From contig CALPCJ010000001.1 of NCBI GenBank assembly GCA_943192975.1, positions 350,457 to 414,456 of the forward strand: 64,000 bases of DNA, written 5' to 3'. The DNA comes from Senimuribacter intestinalis (lineage in GTDB: Bacteria; Bacillota; Clostridia; Peptostreptococcales; Anaerovoracaceae). Every line of letters begins with the position of its first letter. Positions within the stretch are counted from its first letter, which is position 1. The position numbers were made by a program, and so were the translations under genes. Below the pieces are notes generated by a model that saw only the letters and a list, made by a program, of their open reading frames with translations, searched no databases and was not told the origin of the DNA. Below, one piece after another: positions 34,911 to 42,873 of the stretch.

Positions 34911-35015
34911 ATGGGAATCGTAGGATATATTGGCATTGCAGTCATTGTCTGCACAATCATTTACGGTGTTGTTGAACTATGTAAGTATTACAAGGAGAAA
35001 AAAGATGGAAAGTAA
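34911..35015 (+). CDS. 34-residue membrane peptide upstream of the HTH gene
   Basis: ATG 34911 encodes MGIVGYIGIAVIVCTIIYGV and then VELCKYYKEKKDGK: one membrane helix and a basic tail. The stop overlaps the start of the HTH gene, suggesting coupling. No good ribosome-binding site is seen, so confidence is modest. Confidence 0.45.
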   Translation: MGIVGYIGIAVIVCTIIYGVVELCKYYKEKKDGK

Positions 35016-35196
35016 GATTAAAGAGGCTCGTAAAGCTGCCGGATTAACGCAGAAACAAGTCTATGAGATTTTGGGCATTCCCGCGCGCACGCAGCAGGAC
35101 TGGGAAGCAGGGAAGCGTACTCCTGCTCCATGGCTTGAAGAGATGGTTATCCGTGAATATCAGCGAATTGCAAAAAATGAAAAGAGCCAGGGTTAA
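35005..35196 (+). CDS. Small helix-turn-helix protein
   Basis: A 63-residue protein that is almost entirely one XRE-like HTH (IKEARKAAGLTQKQVYEILG, then IPARTQQDWEAGKRTPAPWL). ATG 35005 follows AAGGAG by eight bases. Prophage cargo near the attachment end. Its target is unknown, and it may regulate the neighbouring genes. Confidence 0.8.
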   Translation: MESKIKEARKAAGLTQKQVYEILGIPARTQQDWEAGKRTPAPWLEEMVIREYQRIAKNEKSQG

Positions 35197-35215
35197 TGCC
35201 CTGGCTAAAATTTTG
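35185..35215. terminator. Terminator between HTH and RelE genes
   Basis: AGCCAGGG-TTAAT-(G)CCCTGGCT followed by AAAATTTT. It lies between convergent genes. Confidence 0.75.
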
Positions 35216-35218
35216 TAG

Positions 35219-35530
35219 TCAAACTAAATCTCCATAGTTTTGTCTGCAATAGAAAAGCCGAAGAATATAAACAGTTTTCTCCTTTTCCCCTACTCTGTAA
35301 ATCAGAATATAGTTTTTGATTACAGCTTTGCGATATCCTAGCACACGAAGTCGTGAATCACGACACTGCTCATACATCAAAGGCATGCCCTCAAGATTAG
35401 TATAGCATTTTTCAACCTCATCGGCAAATGCTGCAGCGGCTGAAGGATTTGCGAGGGAATTTGCAATATATCCCAAAATCCCATCTAAGTCCTGCACCGC
35501 CTGCTCTGTTTCAACTACCTTATAACCCAT
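35219..35530 (-). CDS. RelE/ParE-family toxin
   Basis: A 103-residue toxin of the RelE/ParE superfamily (VETEQAVQDLDGILGYIANS, LRVLGYRKAVIKNYILIYRV, VYILRLFYCRQNYGDL). RelE members cleave mRNA at the ribosome and ParE members poison gyrase; the sequence does not decide. It overlaps the antitoxin gene by 11 bp. Confidence 0.9.
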   Translation of the reverse strand: MGYKVVETEQAVQDLDGILGYIANSLANPSAAAAFADEVEKCYTNLEGMPLMYEQCRDSRLRVLGYRKAVIKNYILIYRVGEKEKTVYILRLFYCRQNYGDLV

Positions 35531-35780
35531 ACTTTCCTCTTAAATCGTTTAATGCGGTACGTGCCTCTACAAGCTTTCCTTCGCTAACTTCCGCTTCGGC
35601 TTCTGCTAATTTTGCATAAATTTCCTGCATCCATAGTTTTTCTTCATAAGCTTTCATACTCATGATAACCATATCGCCATATCCGTTTTTTGTGATATAA
35701 ACCGGTTCCATGGATTCATTGCACATTTGAGAGATTGCTGCGGTATCTTTCAGATCCCTTATTGGAATTATTCTTGGCAT
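35520..35780 (-). CDS. Phd/YefM-family antitoxin
   Basis: An 86-residue antitoxin with an N-terminal DNA-binding fold (MPRIIPIRDLKDTAAISQMC, EPVYITKNGYGDMVIMSMKA) and an acidic C-terminal toxin-binding part. ATG 35780 is chosen because AAAGGAG lies seven bases upstream. It precedes and overlaps its toxin gene, the normal arrangement. Confidence 0.9.
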   Translation of the reverse strand: MPRIIPIRDLKDTAAISQMCNESMEPVYITKNGYGDMVIMSMKAYEEKLWMQEIYAKLAEAEAEVSEGKLVEARTALNDLRGKYGL

Positions 35781-35848
35781 AGAATCAGCTCCTTTCATGG
35801 CATAATTATATCATAATTGTGTCGCAAAGACAAGAACCGTAAATTGCT

Positions 35849-36421
35849 CTATTTATACTTCTCCCAGTACTTAATCAGCGCTCTTGCCGTCGCCTTGCCG
35901 TAAGCCTCTAGCTCTTTTTTTGTGTCAAAACCTTTCCGGTCGGTTTTGTTGTCCAAAAAGCCGTATTCCACCAGTACCGGCACGCCAACGCCCTTGAGGA
36001 AGTACAGGTCATTGGTATACTTAACGCCTCTGGTGTTCTGCCCTTCCTTTTTCAGTTCCGCGATAATCAGATCAGCTAGCACCTTGCCGAGGCGACTCTT
36101 TGTCACGGTGCCCTTCCATACCCAGACTTCGTCACCATCGCCGCCACCGGCATTAAAATGTCCGTCAACGGACACGACTCTGTAGCCTTTCGCTTTGTAC
36201 CTCGCCATGTCAGCAACGTGCGCCGCAAGTGACATGCCGCTACCGTCCTTTTCCGGGTATGCAACCTTGTATGTACGCCCCTTGTGCGCCAGCAATTCCT
36301 TTCTGCATGCTGCCATCACAACTCTTGCCATATCTGCTTCCACAAACTTTCCGCTGACGGCACCGGGGTCGCTGCCGCCGTGCCCTGCAGATAAGTAAAA
36401 TAAAATCGGTTTTTTTGCCAT
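35849..36421 (-). CDS. N-acetylmuramoyl-L-alanine amidase (phage endolysin)
   Basis: A 190-residue Amidase_3 zinc enzyme that cuts the peptide from muramic acid at lysis. Zinc and catalytic motifs: LSAGHGGSDPGAV, VDGHFNAGGGDGDEVWVW and PVLVEYGFLDN. No separate wall-binding domain is present. ATG 36421 follows GGAGGTG. A terminator (36430-36461) ends just before this site, so late-operon transcripts must pass it. Confidence 0.93.
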   Translation of the reverse strand: MAKKPILFYLSAGHGGSDPGAVSGKFVEADMARVVMAACRKELLAHKGRTYKVAYPEKDGSGMSLAAHVADMARYKAKGYRVVSVDGHFNAGGGDGDEVWVWKGTVTKSRLGKVLADLIIAELKKEGQNTRGVKYTNDLYFLKGVGVPVLVEYGFLDNKTDRKGFDTKKELEAYGKATARALIKYWEKYK

Positions 36422-36429
36422 AATACACC

Positions 36430-36461
36430 TCCAAAATAAAAAGCCCTGCGATGTGCAGGGC
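36430..36461 (-). terminator. Terminator immediately upstream of the amidase
   Basis: Read leftward: GCCCTGC-ACATC-GCAGGGC followed by TTTTTATTTT, with the amidase ribosome-binding site right after the T-run. Confidence 0.8.
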
Positions 36462-36471
36462 AAATTGACTA

Positions 36472-36500
36472 TTGCATAATCTCTTTTTTCGTGGTATATT
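36472..36500 (+). promoter_or_regulatory. Promoter of the putative antitoxin RNA
   Basis: TTGCAT, 17 bp, TATATT on the + strand, opposing the late operon and facing the toxin-like gene. Confidence 0.55.
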
Positions 36501-36505
36501 GGAGT

Positions 36506-36602
36506 CAAGAGGAAAGCCAAGCGGCCGACCCTCTAAGTAGAATTTGAATTATGTTTCAAATAACCGCCTATTGGATTGCAGCCTGGGCGGTTATTTATTT
36601 TC
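36506..36602 (+). ncRNA. Putative antisense antitoxin RNA (type I TA)
   Basis: A predicted ~95-nt transcript from the promoter at 36472-36500 to the hairpin AAATAACCGCC / GGCGGTTATTT with TTATTTT. Its 3' end overlaps the 3' end of the toxin-like gene on the other strand. Its first ~27 bases (GTCAAGAGGAAAGCCA ... GCGGCCGACC) resemble the 5' leader of the opposing transcript (GTCAAGAGTAAGCCA ... GCGGTTGACC), an inverted duplication. Confidence 0.5.
36558..36602. terminator. Shared bidirectional terminator of the putative type I TA locus
   Basis: AAATAACCGCC pairs with GGCGGTTATTT around a 17-base loop. Both converging transcripts would end here. Confidence 0.7.
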
Positions 36603-36669
36603 GGTGGTTATCCCATCTGACAATCCCAATAATCATCAATACGATGACGAGGATTTCGTAGTCAGACAT
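36595..36669 (-). CDS. 24-residue holin-like toxin peptide
   Basis: ATG 36669 encodes MSDYEILVIVLMIIGIVRW and a short basic tail, DNHRK. A single membrane helix with charged ends is the pattern of Firmicute holin-like type I toxins. GGGGAA lies ahead of the start. Its own promoter reads TTGTCC (36748-36753), 17 bp, TATAAT (36725-36730) on the minus strand. It lies between holin and amidase in the lysis block. Confidence 0.6.
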   Translation of the reverse strand: MSDYEILVIVLMIIGIVRWDNHRK

Positions 36670-36724
36670 TTGGTTCCCCTTTCCGAAGGTCAACCGCTTT
36701 TATGGCTTACTCTTGACTATATGT

Positions 36725-36753
36725 ATTATACCACGCCTTGTTCCTGCGGACAA
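36725..36753 (-). promoter_or_regulatory. Promoter of the toxin-like peptide gene
   Basis: Minus strand TTGTCC, 17 bp, TATAAT. The predicted leader (~45 nt) starts near 36718. Confidence 0.6.
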
Positions 36754-36759
36754 GGTTCT

Positions 36760-36954
36760 TTATTTTTCGTCAACTTCCGGCAGTCCTGCCACGCTGGTAA
36801 GCATGGACAGTACACCAGCAAGAATAGCCGCTGATACTGTTACCTGCCAGCTCACATCTTCCAGTACTACGCTTGTCCCAATCATAGCGATAGCTGCCTG
36901 CGCCATTGTTTTTACTGCTCTTACCGCGGCCGCTTTAAACCATTTTTTACTCAT
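36760..36954 (-). CDS. Phage holin (r1t-type)
   Basis: A 64-residue membrane protein with two hydrophobic segments (KTMAQAAIAMIGTSVVL and VTVSAAILAGVLSMLTSVAGL) and the N-terminal AVRAVKTMAQ pattern of r1t-like holins. It forms membrane pores that release or activate the amidase. It ends just before the putative type I TA locus. Confidence 0.85.
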   Translation of the reverse strand: MSKKWFKAAAVRAVKTMAQAAIAMIGTSVVLEDVSWQVTVSAAILAGVLSMLTSVAGLPEVDEK

Positions 36955-36964
36955 ATTCTACCTC

Positions 36965-37237
36965 CTAATGTTCTTTATGCTCCATATACTCTATTTCTTT
37001 TTTATTTTCATCGATTCGTTTCCAAGCTGTCTTCATATCTCGTTCCAGCACTGCGGTTCGTTCGATGAGATTATTATGCTTGTCCTGCTTTTCTTCTAGG
37101 CGCTGGATATCTTTTCTGACTTCCGCCAGCGCTGCGTCAACTTTAACGTCCTGCGCCCGTTGTTGCCGGCTAGAAACAATTAACTGAACGACAATCAATC
37201 CTGCTGCGGTAATCGCCGCTGTCATAATTTCTGTCAT
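36965..37237 (-). CDS. XhlA-like coiled-coil membrane protein
   Basis: A 90-residue protein with an N-terminal membrane helix (MTAAITAAGLIVVQLIVSS) and a charged coiled coil ending EIEYMEHKEH. Such proteins accompany holins in lysis modules (XhlA/XpaF-like). It lies 10 bp upstream of holin. Confidence 0.7.
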   Translation of the reverse strand: MTEIMTAAITAAGLIVVQLIVSSRQQRAQDVKVDAALAEVRKDIQRLEEKQDKHNNLIERTAVLERDMKTAWKRIDENKKEIEYMEHKEH

Positions 37238-37247
37238 ATGTACTCCT

Positions 37248-37658
37248 TTACTTCGCTACTTCTCGCCACAAACTTTCTGTTCCTGTAGCACCCGGTTCCC
37301 AAACATTGTTATCGGTCAGTGACTCCCATGTCTTGCCGTTATGTACCACCTTATCACCCTTGCTGTAGGCATTGGTGCTGTCCGGTTGCTCCCATGCCGG
37401 GATAATGTCCGGATTTGGGATAAGCACTTTTGCCCAAAGACTAGGTGCATCTACTGGTGTCCATGACTCCTGCGCATCATGCTCCTGCAGGCATCGGTAC
37501 AATACGCCGTTGTATGTAAGCCTGTCCCCAACCTTGACGCAAATCTCCGGGCGCCACACTGGATACCAGTCTGCGTGTTGCAACGCTACCTCATCTGGGG
37601 CGGTTGGCAATGATCCTTTAAGCACTCCTATCAGTTCCTTTTGTTTATTAGTTAGCAT
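37248..37658 (-). CDS. Carbohydrate-binding (CBM5/12-like) phage protein
   Basis: A 136-residue protein with two short Trp-rich chitin-binding-like modules: VGDRLTYNGVLYRCLQEHDAQ with SWTPVDAPSLW, and YSKGDKVVHNGKTWESLTDN with WEPGATGTESLW. Probably a host-glycan-binding appendage of the tail fibre. Overlaps the fibre gene by 11 bp. Confidence 0.8.
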   Translation of the reverse strand: MLTNKQKELIGVLKGSLPTAPDEVALQHADWYPVWRPEICVKVGDRLTYNGVLYRCLQEHDAQESWTPVDAPSLWAKVLIPNPDIIPAWEQPDSTNAYSKGDKVVHNGKTWESLTDNNVWEPGATGTESLWREVAK

Positions 37659-39474
37659 TTTTTATTACCTCCCGTTTAATTTCATCGACTACCCTATCAA
37701 CCATACTGTAAGATAATCCATATGCAGTAGCTTCTGGTATAGCCTCAGGCACATAAGCAACGCCTACCGCTCCTGGAAGCATCGCTTTTTTTGACACACC
37801 ATATAGCAAATCATTATACGGCTTTACATAATGCGTAAATTCGCCTGTACTCAGGTTTAAGTTGATAGGTTTTACGAATATGTCAACAGTAGTTGTATTG
37901 GATTGTGTAGTTATATACGTTCCCCACAAAAGTTTAGACCTGATATAAAGATTCTCAACGCTGTAGTCTTTTGTTTTTTCTGCATCAATCTCTTGCGCAT
38001 TCTCGGAGTCGAACGTTTTAATATCATTAATATCTATTAGTAATAATTTTATGCCATCTGCACAAGCCAGTAAAGGTCTTGTGGCTGATGTCCAATCCTT
38101 AATCACGTCTACCATTAAGTCTCCGGATTCGGCGATACATACATTCATATAGCACAAATTTGATTTTAAAGGTGCTATATAGTAGCCAGAATTCTGACTA
38201 AACAATCCGCTAAACGAGCTGAGATTGTTTTGATTAACCACCGGCGCAACTTTAGTGGATTTTATGACAATCTCACCATTGTCCTCCAAAGAAAACAGTG
38301 CCGCAGCAAACCAATTTGAAGAGCTTTTGTTAAAATACATACTTACCAGCACTTTCGAGTCATCTATAACTTTGCTTGCCCAATGCGAATATCCGTCGCG
38401 AAAAGTGAATTCTGTAAACTTTTTGGTTGGTATCACCTTTGTAATAGTTGGTGTACCGTCATCTGCAATTAGCACCTGAATCCCTCTATATAATTGATTT
38501 ATATAAAGAGACTCCACAAACACATTATTAGTTCCAAGCACTGCGCTGAATGCACCATATGTATTACTTACCGTTGTTGCTACGTTATCGGACACACTTT
38601 TATAAATATTTGTGGTAGTTTTAGTAAGATCTGTCACGTAACACGTTAAATACCGACAGATACAAAATACACTTATCAAAAAAGGACCTATTACATGCGA
38701 ATTAATAAAAACGCATTCTGAAGTGCTAGTTTGATGTTCTGAAAATGCAGTTTTTTCTACAGTAAATCCTGTAGACGCATTTGGACGAAATACTAAAAGT
38801 ATCGCGCTATAGAACTGAGTAGTACTGCCCGAAACTTGATTTGGCGTGTATGCAAAAGGGTGTACAAACACCCCATTAGTATATTTTATACTTCGTACAG
38901 CCTCTTGATCATTCTGAGTTAAGTCCGAAAATGAGTAAAAAGACAAATTATACGAAAAGCTGCCAGCAGTAAGATTCATGCTATTGTTATTAATCTGTTG
39001 GTACACTAAATTACTAACGTCAGAGCCGTAACCAATTTGTCTAAATTCCATTACAATCATAATATTACCATTTCCATCCTCTGCACAGCCTATACTCTTT
39101 AAACGGTCCATTAGTTTATAGCCTTTTCCGACTAAACTTATGTCCAAAGTATTAGAGTGAAAAATTATATTATCTATGTTTTTAATTATAGTAATATGCA
39201 CTTCTGAGGAAGTAACATAATCGCCATATCCCTGCGTACAAATTAGTACACTGTGATCTGTAAGTTCTGCTGTACAGGTCTTTAAATATGCAGGGCTTTG
39301 GATATAGTCTTCGTTGTAAGACACAATAGTACTATTATCTATATCTGCATCAGGCACTCTCTGCAAAAACATACCGCCTTCAATCTTTTGATCAGTGGCG
39401 TTTATAACATTTCTCTCCATTGATTTTTTCACTTTTAGGGTACCCCCCCCCTGCATAATTTTACATTTTCCCAT
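37648..39474 (-). CDS. Putative tail fibre/receptor-binding protein with a G9 tract
   Basis: A 608-residue beta-rich protein, late in the tail module, probably part of the receptor-binding apparatus. The start MGKCKIMQGGGTLKVKKS parallels that of the 486-residue gene at 39783-41243 (MGKAKIIGGGGGINIRNG), so the two are partial paralogues. Codons 8-11 contain nine consecutive G residues (39443-39451), a length prone to slippage. The current length is in frame. Methionine codons downstream (residue 19) could partly bypass a shift. Confidence 0.7.
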   Translation of the reverse strand: MGKCKIMQGGGTLKVKKSMERNVINATDQKIEGGMFLQRVPDADIDNSTIVSYNEDYIQSPAYLKTCTAELTDHSVLICTQGYGDYVTSSEVHITIIKNIDNIIFHSNTLDISLVGKGYKLMDRLKSIGCAEDGNGNIMIVMEFRQIGYGSDVSNLVYQQINNNSMNLTAGSFSYNLSFYSFSDLTQNDQEAVRSIKYTNGVFVHPFAYTPNQVSGSTTQFYSAILLVFRPNASTGFTVEKTAFSEHQTSTSECVFINSHVIGPFLISVFCICRYLTCYVTDLTKTTTNIYKSVSDNVATTVSNTYGAFSAVLGTNNVFVESLYINQLYRGIQVLIADDGTPTITKVIPTKKFTEFTFRDGYSHWASKVIDDSKVLVSMYFNKSSSNWFAAALFSLEDNGEIVIKSTKVAPVVNQNNLSSFSGLFSQNSGYYIAPLKSNLCYMNVCIAESGDLMVDVIKDWTSATRPLLACADGIKLLLIDINDIKTFDSENAQEIDAEKTKDYSVENLYIRSKLLWGTYITTQSNTTTVDIFVKPINLNLSTGEFTHYVKPYNDLLYGVSKKAMLPGAVGVAYVPEAIPEATAYGLSYSMVDRVVDEIKREVIKNAN

Positions 39475-39778
39475 TGATAACTCCTTCCTGCACTTGTGCG
39501 ATAGTATTATTTTTTATCTGCTCTACCAGTTCATCAGGTATGCCATATGGATTCGGCTCTACGTAGTCAGGATTTTCGTAAAATCCGTTTTCTGCAGTGT
39601 AACAGTACTTGCCCACTACAACGTTTTCCGGTATATCCACACCTGTACAAACCTCAACATCATCAGCAACAAATGCAATATCTTTGTTCACCAGTCTGGG
39701 ATAACCGTTGCTCATGTACTCAACTTCCGTGTCAAAATCCACCAATACATGTGATATTCTATCTACAATTATGTTCAT
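39461..39778 (-). CDS. Small phage protein between two fibre genes
   Basis: A 105-residue protein (VDRISHVLVDFDTEVEYMS, VVVGKYCYTAENGFYENPDY, GIPDELVEQIKNN). The pattern resembles small XkdW-like proteins next to fibres in PBSX-type phages, possibly assembly factors. It overlaps the 608-residue fibre gene by 14 bp. Confidence 0.6.
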   Translation of the reverse strand: MNIIVDRISHVLVDFDTEVEYMSNGYPRLVNKDIAFVADDVEVCTGVDIPENVVVGKYCYTAENGFYENPDYVEPNPYGIPDELVEQIKNNTIAQVQEGVINGKM

Positions 39779-39782
39779 AGCG

Positions 39783-41243
39783 TTATTCCTCCATATTTCC
39801 TAGAATTATAACTTTACCGCTTGAGTTGTATTTCATATTATTTTTTGTAATCCCATCTATCCGGTCAGTACTGATATCCCAAGTCTCAAATAACGGTATC
39901 CAGATATTGTCCGGATAAGCCGTACCGACTCCGTGTGAAACACTGGCTATTGATACAATGGAATTTGCATGTATTATAGGTTTCTCCACGGTGCTTATAC
40001 TCTTCAGACTTCCGGAACCTACATCTGTACCAGTTGCAATACCACTTTTAATAACAGTGGCTGTAACGATATTGCTTGCGTCCACATGAACCCATGACGT
40101 TACTAAATCCGGATAACTGGTATATATGAGTAATGGTTCTGTATTTATATAATCAAAGGCTGTGAGCAGATAGACTCCACTCGTAGCGTTTTTATTCTGC
40201 ATAGGGATGTCAACCGTTACCGATGCGATGGACAATACGAAAGTATTAGAAATCGTTAAGATAACGCCTTTTAGTCTACCCTCCACGCCAGAAGAAGAAG
40301 ATTTTGCTGCCCACAATATCAAAAATTTATTATCACTGATTTGTGTATGTGCACTCGGAACCGAGATTACTCTGTAATTACTGTATGTAGGGTCAACCTT
40401 TAGTTTCGTGCCGTAGGTTATTTCATCATTATCATCTATCGTGATAACTCGTGCACACAAACCATCTCCCTCATATGTTCTCTCTGAATAAACCATAAGC
40501 AAGCGATTTACGTCAAGTCGTGTAATATCAATGTAATAATCGTTTCTTGGGTCGCCCGTCGCTTTTTCTTGGGTTATTATCACGTATGGATTATTTGAAT
40601 CGTTTGTAAACTGCACAATCATGCAAGCAAGCCAATTATTGCTTCCGCCATCTACGAACAACAACATCCTGTCATCATCTTTGTCTAACCAAAACATATG
40701 CATGTCCTGCTGATACCTTCCAGATGACCCCGATGAACGCAGTAGCTTAGTCCAATCTTTCGTAATTGACATATCGCTGTAATTAACTGATACTTGTACA
40801 AGCACTGTGTCATAGGAAGATTTTCCAGAAGAATAATACTGTCCATACCCGATAATGATTTTTCCGTTAGCCCTACATGATATATCTAATGCTCCTACAG
40901 GTCCTACATACCCTAAGTCTAGCACTGTGGATTTCGTAAGCGAACGTGTATCATCGTCCAATGTAACGATGTAAGCATATATATGCCCATAAGCAGTACC
41001 CGCACCCGTGGCTCCACTTTCCGTTATCGCATACGCAACAGCCACATGGGTATCGTCAATTTCACACTGTTTTATGAGCGCTGTTTTTCTTGCACCTGGT
41101 ACTGCTGAAAATGCATAGCTATTGTCAATCCGCTGTACAAAATTTCCAGATTCAATATCAGCATCTGTGCTGTATCCAAGTAGTTCAATACCATTTCTTA
41201 TGTTTATTCCACCACCGCCACCTATAATTTTCGCCTTTCCCAT
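39783..41243 (-). CDS. Putative tail fibre/receptor-binding protein
   Basis: A 486-residue beta-rich protein with an N-terminal MGKAKIIGGGGG motif shared with the downstream 608-residue protein. The middle has repeated solvent-exposed beta-strand patterns (e.g. DDDRMLLFVDGGSNNWLACM, TRLDVNRLLMVYSERTYEGD) suggesting a propeller. Here the Gly codons are mixed (GGTGGCGGTGG), so this copy is less prone to slippage. Probable host-binding fibre (inference from position). Confidence 0.65.
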   Translation of the reverse strand: MGKAKIIGGGGGINIRNGIELLGYSTDADIESGNFVQRIDNSYAFSAVPGARKTALIKQCEIDDTHVAVAYAITESGATGAGTAYGHIYAYIVTLDDDTRSLTKSTVLDLGYVGPVGALDISCRANGKIIIGYGQYYSSGKSSYDTVLVQVSVNYSDMSITKDWTKLLRSSGSSGRYQQDMHMFWLDKDDDRMLLFVDGGSNNWLACMIVQFTNDSNNPYVIITQEKATGDPRNDYYIDITRLDVNRLLMVYSERTYEGDGLCARVITIDDNDEITYGTKLKVDPTYSNYRVISVPSAHTQISDNKFLILWAAKSSSSGVEGRLKGVILTISNTFVLSIASVTVDIPMQNKNATSGVYLLTAFDYINTEPLLIYTSYPDLVTSWVHVDASNIVTATVIKSGIATGTDVGSGSLKSISTVEKPIIHANSIVSIASVSHGVGTAYPDNIWIPLFETWDISTDRIDGITKNNMKYNSSGKVIILGNMEE

Positions 41244-41245
41244 AA

Positions 41246-42316
41246 TTAAACTCCTGTAAATCTTACGTTAATATCAATATCCGGTATTTCCAGCGCTCTA
41301 GCAATCACATAGCCATCAAAAGTCTCGCACTCCATAATCAGTCCAAATGCCGCCCGCTCATCTTCTGCCAGTGCTGCGGACGTGATGACTAAATCAAGTA
41401 CCGGGTTGTACGCCATCTTCATTTCAGTGACGGTTACCTGATTAGTAAACCAGCCCTCTGCGTTCGCCTCAGTGCTCCAGCCAGCCGCCGGGATTGTCGC
41501 TGTCAGAATTTGTACTGCTCTGTCAAAAGCCTGCGACGGTGTGCCGCTGGTCAGTCCGTAACGGGCAGCGGTGGCATCGTCAATTTTGCTGCTGCTCTCG
41601 ATTTCGTCCGGCAGGTTGTCCAAGGTACTTTTGTAAGCATCGGTAAAATCATTCTTTGACAACCCTTTACCTGATACTTTGTCCACCTTTTTGTTAAGCT
41701 CGGCACTGGTGTCCGCCGGCAGGTTTGAGACTTTGGATTTTTCAGTCGTGGTATAGTCGTTAGTTGATAAGCCCTTGCCGGCAACTTTATCGACTTTATC
41801 ATCGAGCATGGTGCCCAGTACCACCAATCGGACATACAAGGCATCCGCCTGTGATAATGTCAGCTTCCCGGCTTCGTTTACCGCAACTTCGATAGATGAT
41901 GCTTTGCTAACCTTTACGGCGATATTCCAGTCAATGGAATATCCTGCGGATTCCGCAGCTCCCGGCACGCTTTCACCGCTGATAATATCCGTCTGGGCGA
42001 TGATATACAGCACTTCTCCGCCGTCTGGGTCCTCTGCATAAATGCCTACCTGATATAAGGTGTACCCTTCCGCAAGTCCGGCATTGGAAAGCATTACCGG
42101 AATCGTTGCTGTATTCTCCTCCGATAAATACACAGGTCTTAACTCAAGTGTCTGTTTTGGATCTGAAACCGCTGTCTGTTTAACAAGTTGGGTCGGATTC
42201 ACCTTTCCCGCACCGCTCCTTGCTGACACAAGCCGCAGCGGTTTTTCCTGTGTCAATAGTTTCTGTTCCAGTGCCAGACCCTGTTCCGTTTTCGTTACAT
42301 TATTCCACGATGCCAT
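41246..42316 (-). CDS. Phage tail fibre protein (baseplate-attached)
   Basis: A 356-residue protein directly after the XkdU-like gene. The N-terminal half (SWNNVTKTEQGLALEQKLL, YQVGIYAEDPDGGEVLYII) is the conserved attachment domain of tail fibres. The middle has two near-copies of a ~30-residue unit (DKVAGKGLSTNDYTTTEKSK and DKVSGKGLSKNDFTDAYKST), typical of fibre shafts. ATG 42316 follows GGAGGTGGCTACATA. It overlaps the upstream stop. Confidence 0.82.
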   Translation of the reverse strand: MASWNNVTKTEQGLALEQKLLTQEKPLRLVSARSGAGKVNPTQLVKQTAVSDPKQTLELRPVYLSEENTATIPVMLSNAGLAEGYTLYQVGIYAEDPDGGEVLYIIAQTDIISGESVPGAAESAGYSIDWNIAVKVSKASSIEVAVNEAGKLTLSQADALYVRLVVLGTMLDDKVDKVAGKGLSTNDYTTTEKSKVSNLPADTSAELNKKVDKVSGKGLSKNDFTDAYKSTLDNLPDEIESSSKIDDATAARYGLTSGTPSQAFDRAVQILTATIPAAGWSTEANAEGWFTNQVTVTEMKMAYNPVLDLVITSAALAEDERAAFGLIMECETFDGYVIARALEIPDIDINVRFTGV

Positions 42317-42873
42317 TATGTAGCCACCTCCATAGTATAAGTTTTTGATGTGGACACCGCACAAGCATAATAACTACCAGCAATGCCAGTATGTCTATCA
42401 AATAAAGAGGAATCATACGTAAGATTGCAAGGTTTAACACGCTCCACATAATCATCTACAGCACGAAGCAGTCCTTTTGCATCCCTGTCTGTTGTTTCCG
42501 CTGCAACCCTTACTCTCACCTGCAGAAAATATTCCTCAGGAATCAGCATTATGTCAAAACCATCTTCTCCACAAAGCGCTGTAAGAGTTCTCCTCAGTGT
42601 TCGTATTGTAAACGGTCTTTGTTCAGCCATTTTACTCAGAATCGTGTCACGCCGTTCTTTTAAGGACCTATATCCTCTGTGATGGATTTGCAAAATGCCT
42701 TCCCATCGCCTGCAGCCCTCTTCACCGAGCGTCTCGATGAACTGGTTCTGCCAAATCGACTCCAGCGTTTTCCAAAGCCGCTCCGCCTGCACCTGTTCTT
42801 TATCTGTCAAAAATTTCATTTCCCGAAAGTCTCGTAAAAACTCCGGAAGATATTCAATCAATTTTCTATCCAT
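42316..42873 (-). CDS. XkdU/YmfQ-like baseplate protein
   Basis: A 185-residue protein of the DUF2313 family (LIEYLPEFLRDFREMKFL, YRSLKERRDTILSKMAEQ, RPFTIRTLRRTLTALCGEDG). It connects the baseplate J protein and the fibres. ATG 42873 is preferred for GGGGGA upstream. Overlaps the gpJ-like gene by 8 bp. Confidence 0.85.
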   Translation of the reverse strand: MDRKLIEYLPEFLRDFREMKFLTDKEQVQAERLWKTLESIWQNQFIETLGEEGCRRWEGILQIHHRGYRSLKERRDTILSKMAEQRPFTIRTLRRTLTALCGEDGFDIMLIPEEYFLQVRVRVAAETTDRDAKGLLRAVDDYVERVKPCNLTYDSSLFDRHTGIAGSYYACAVSTSKTYTMEVAT

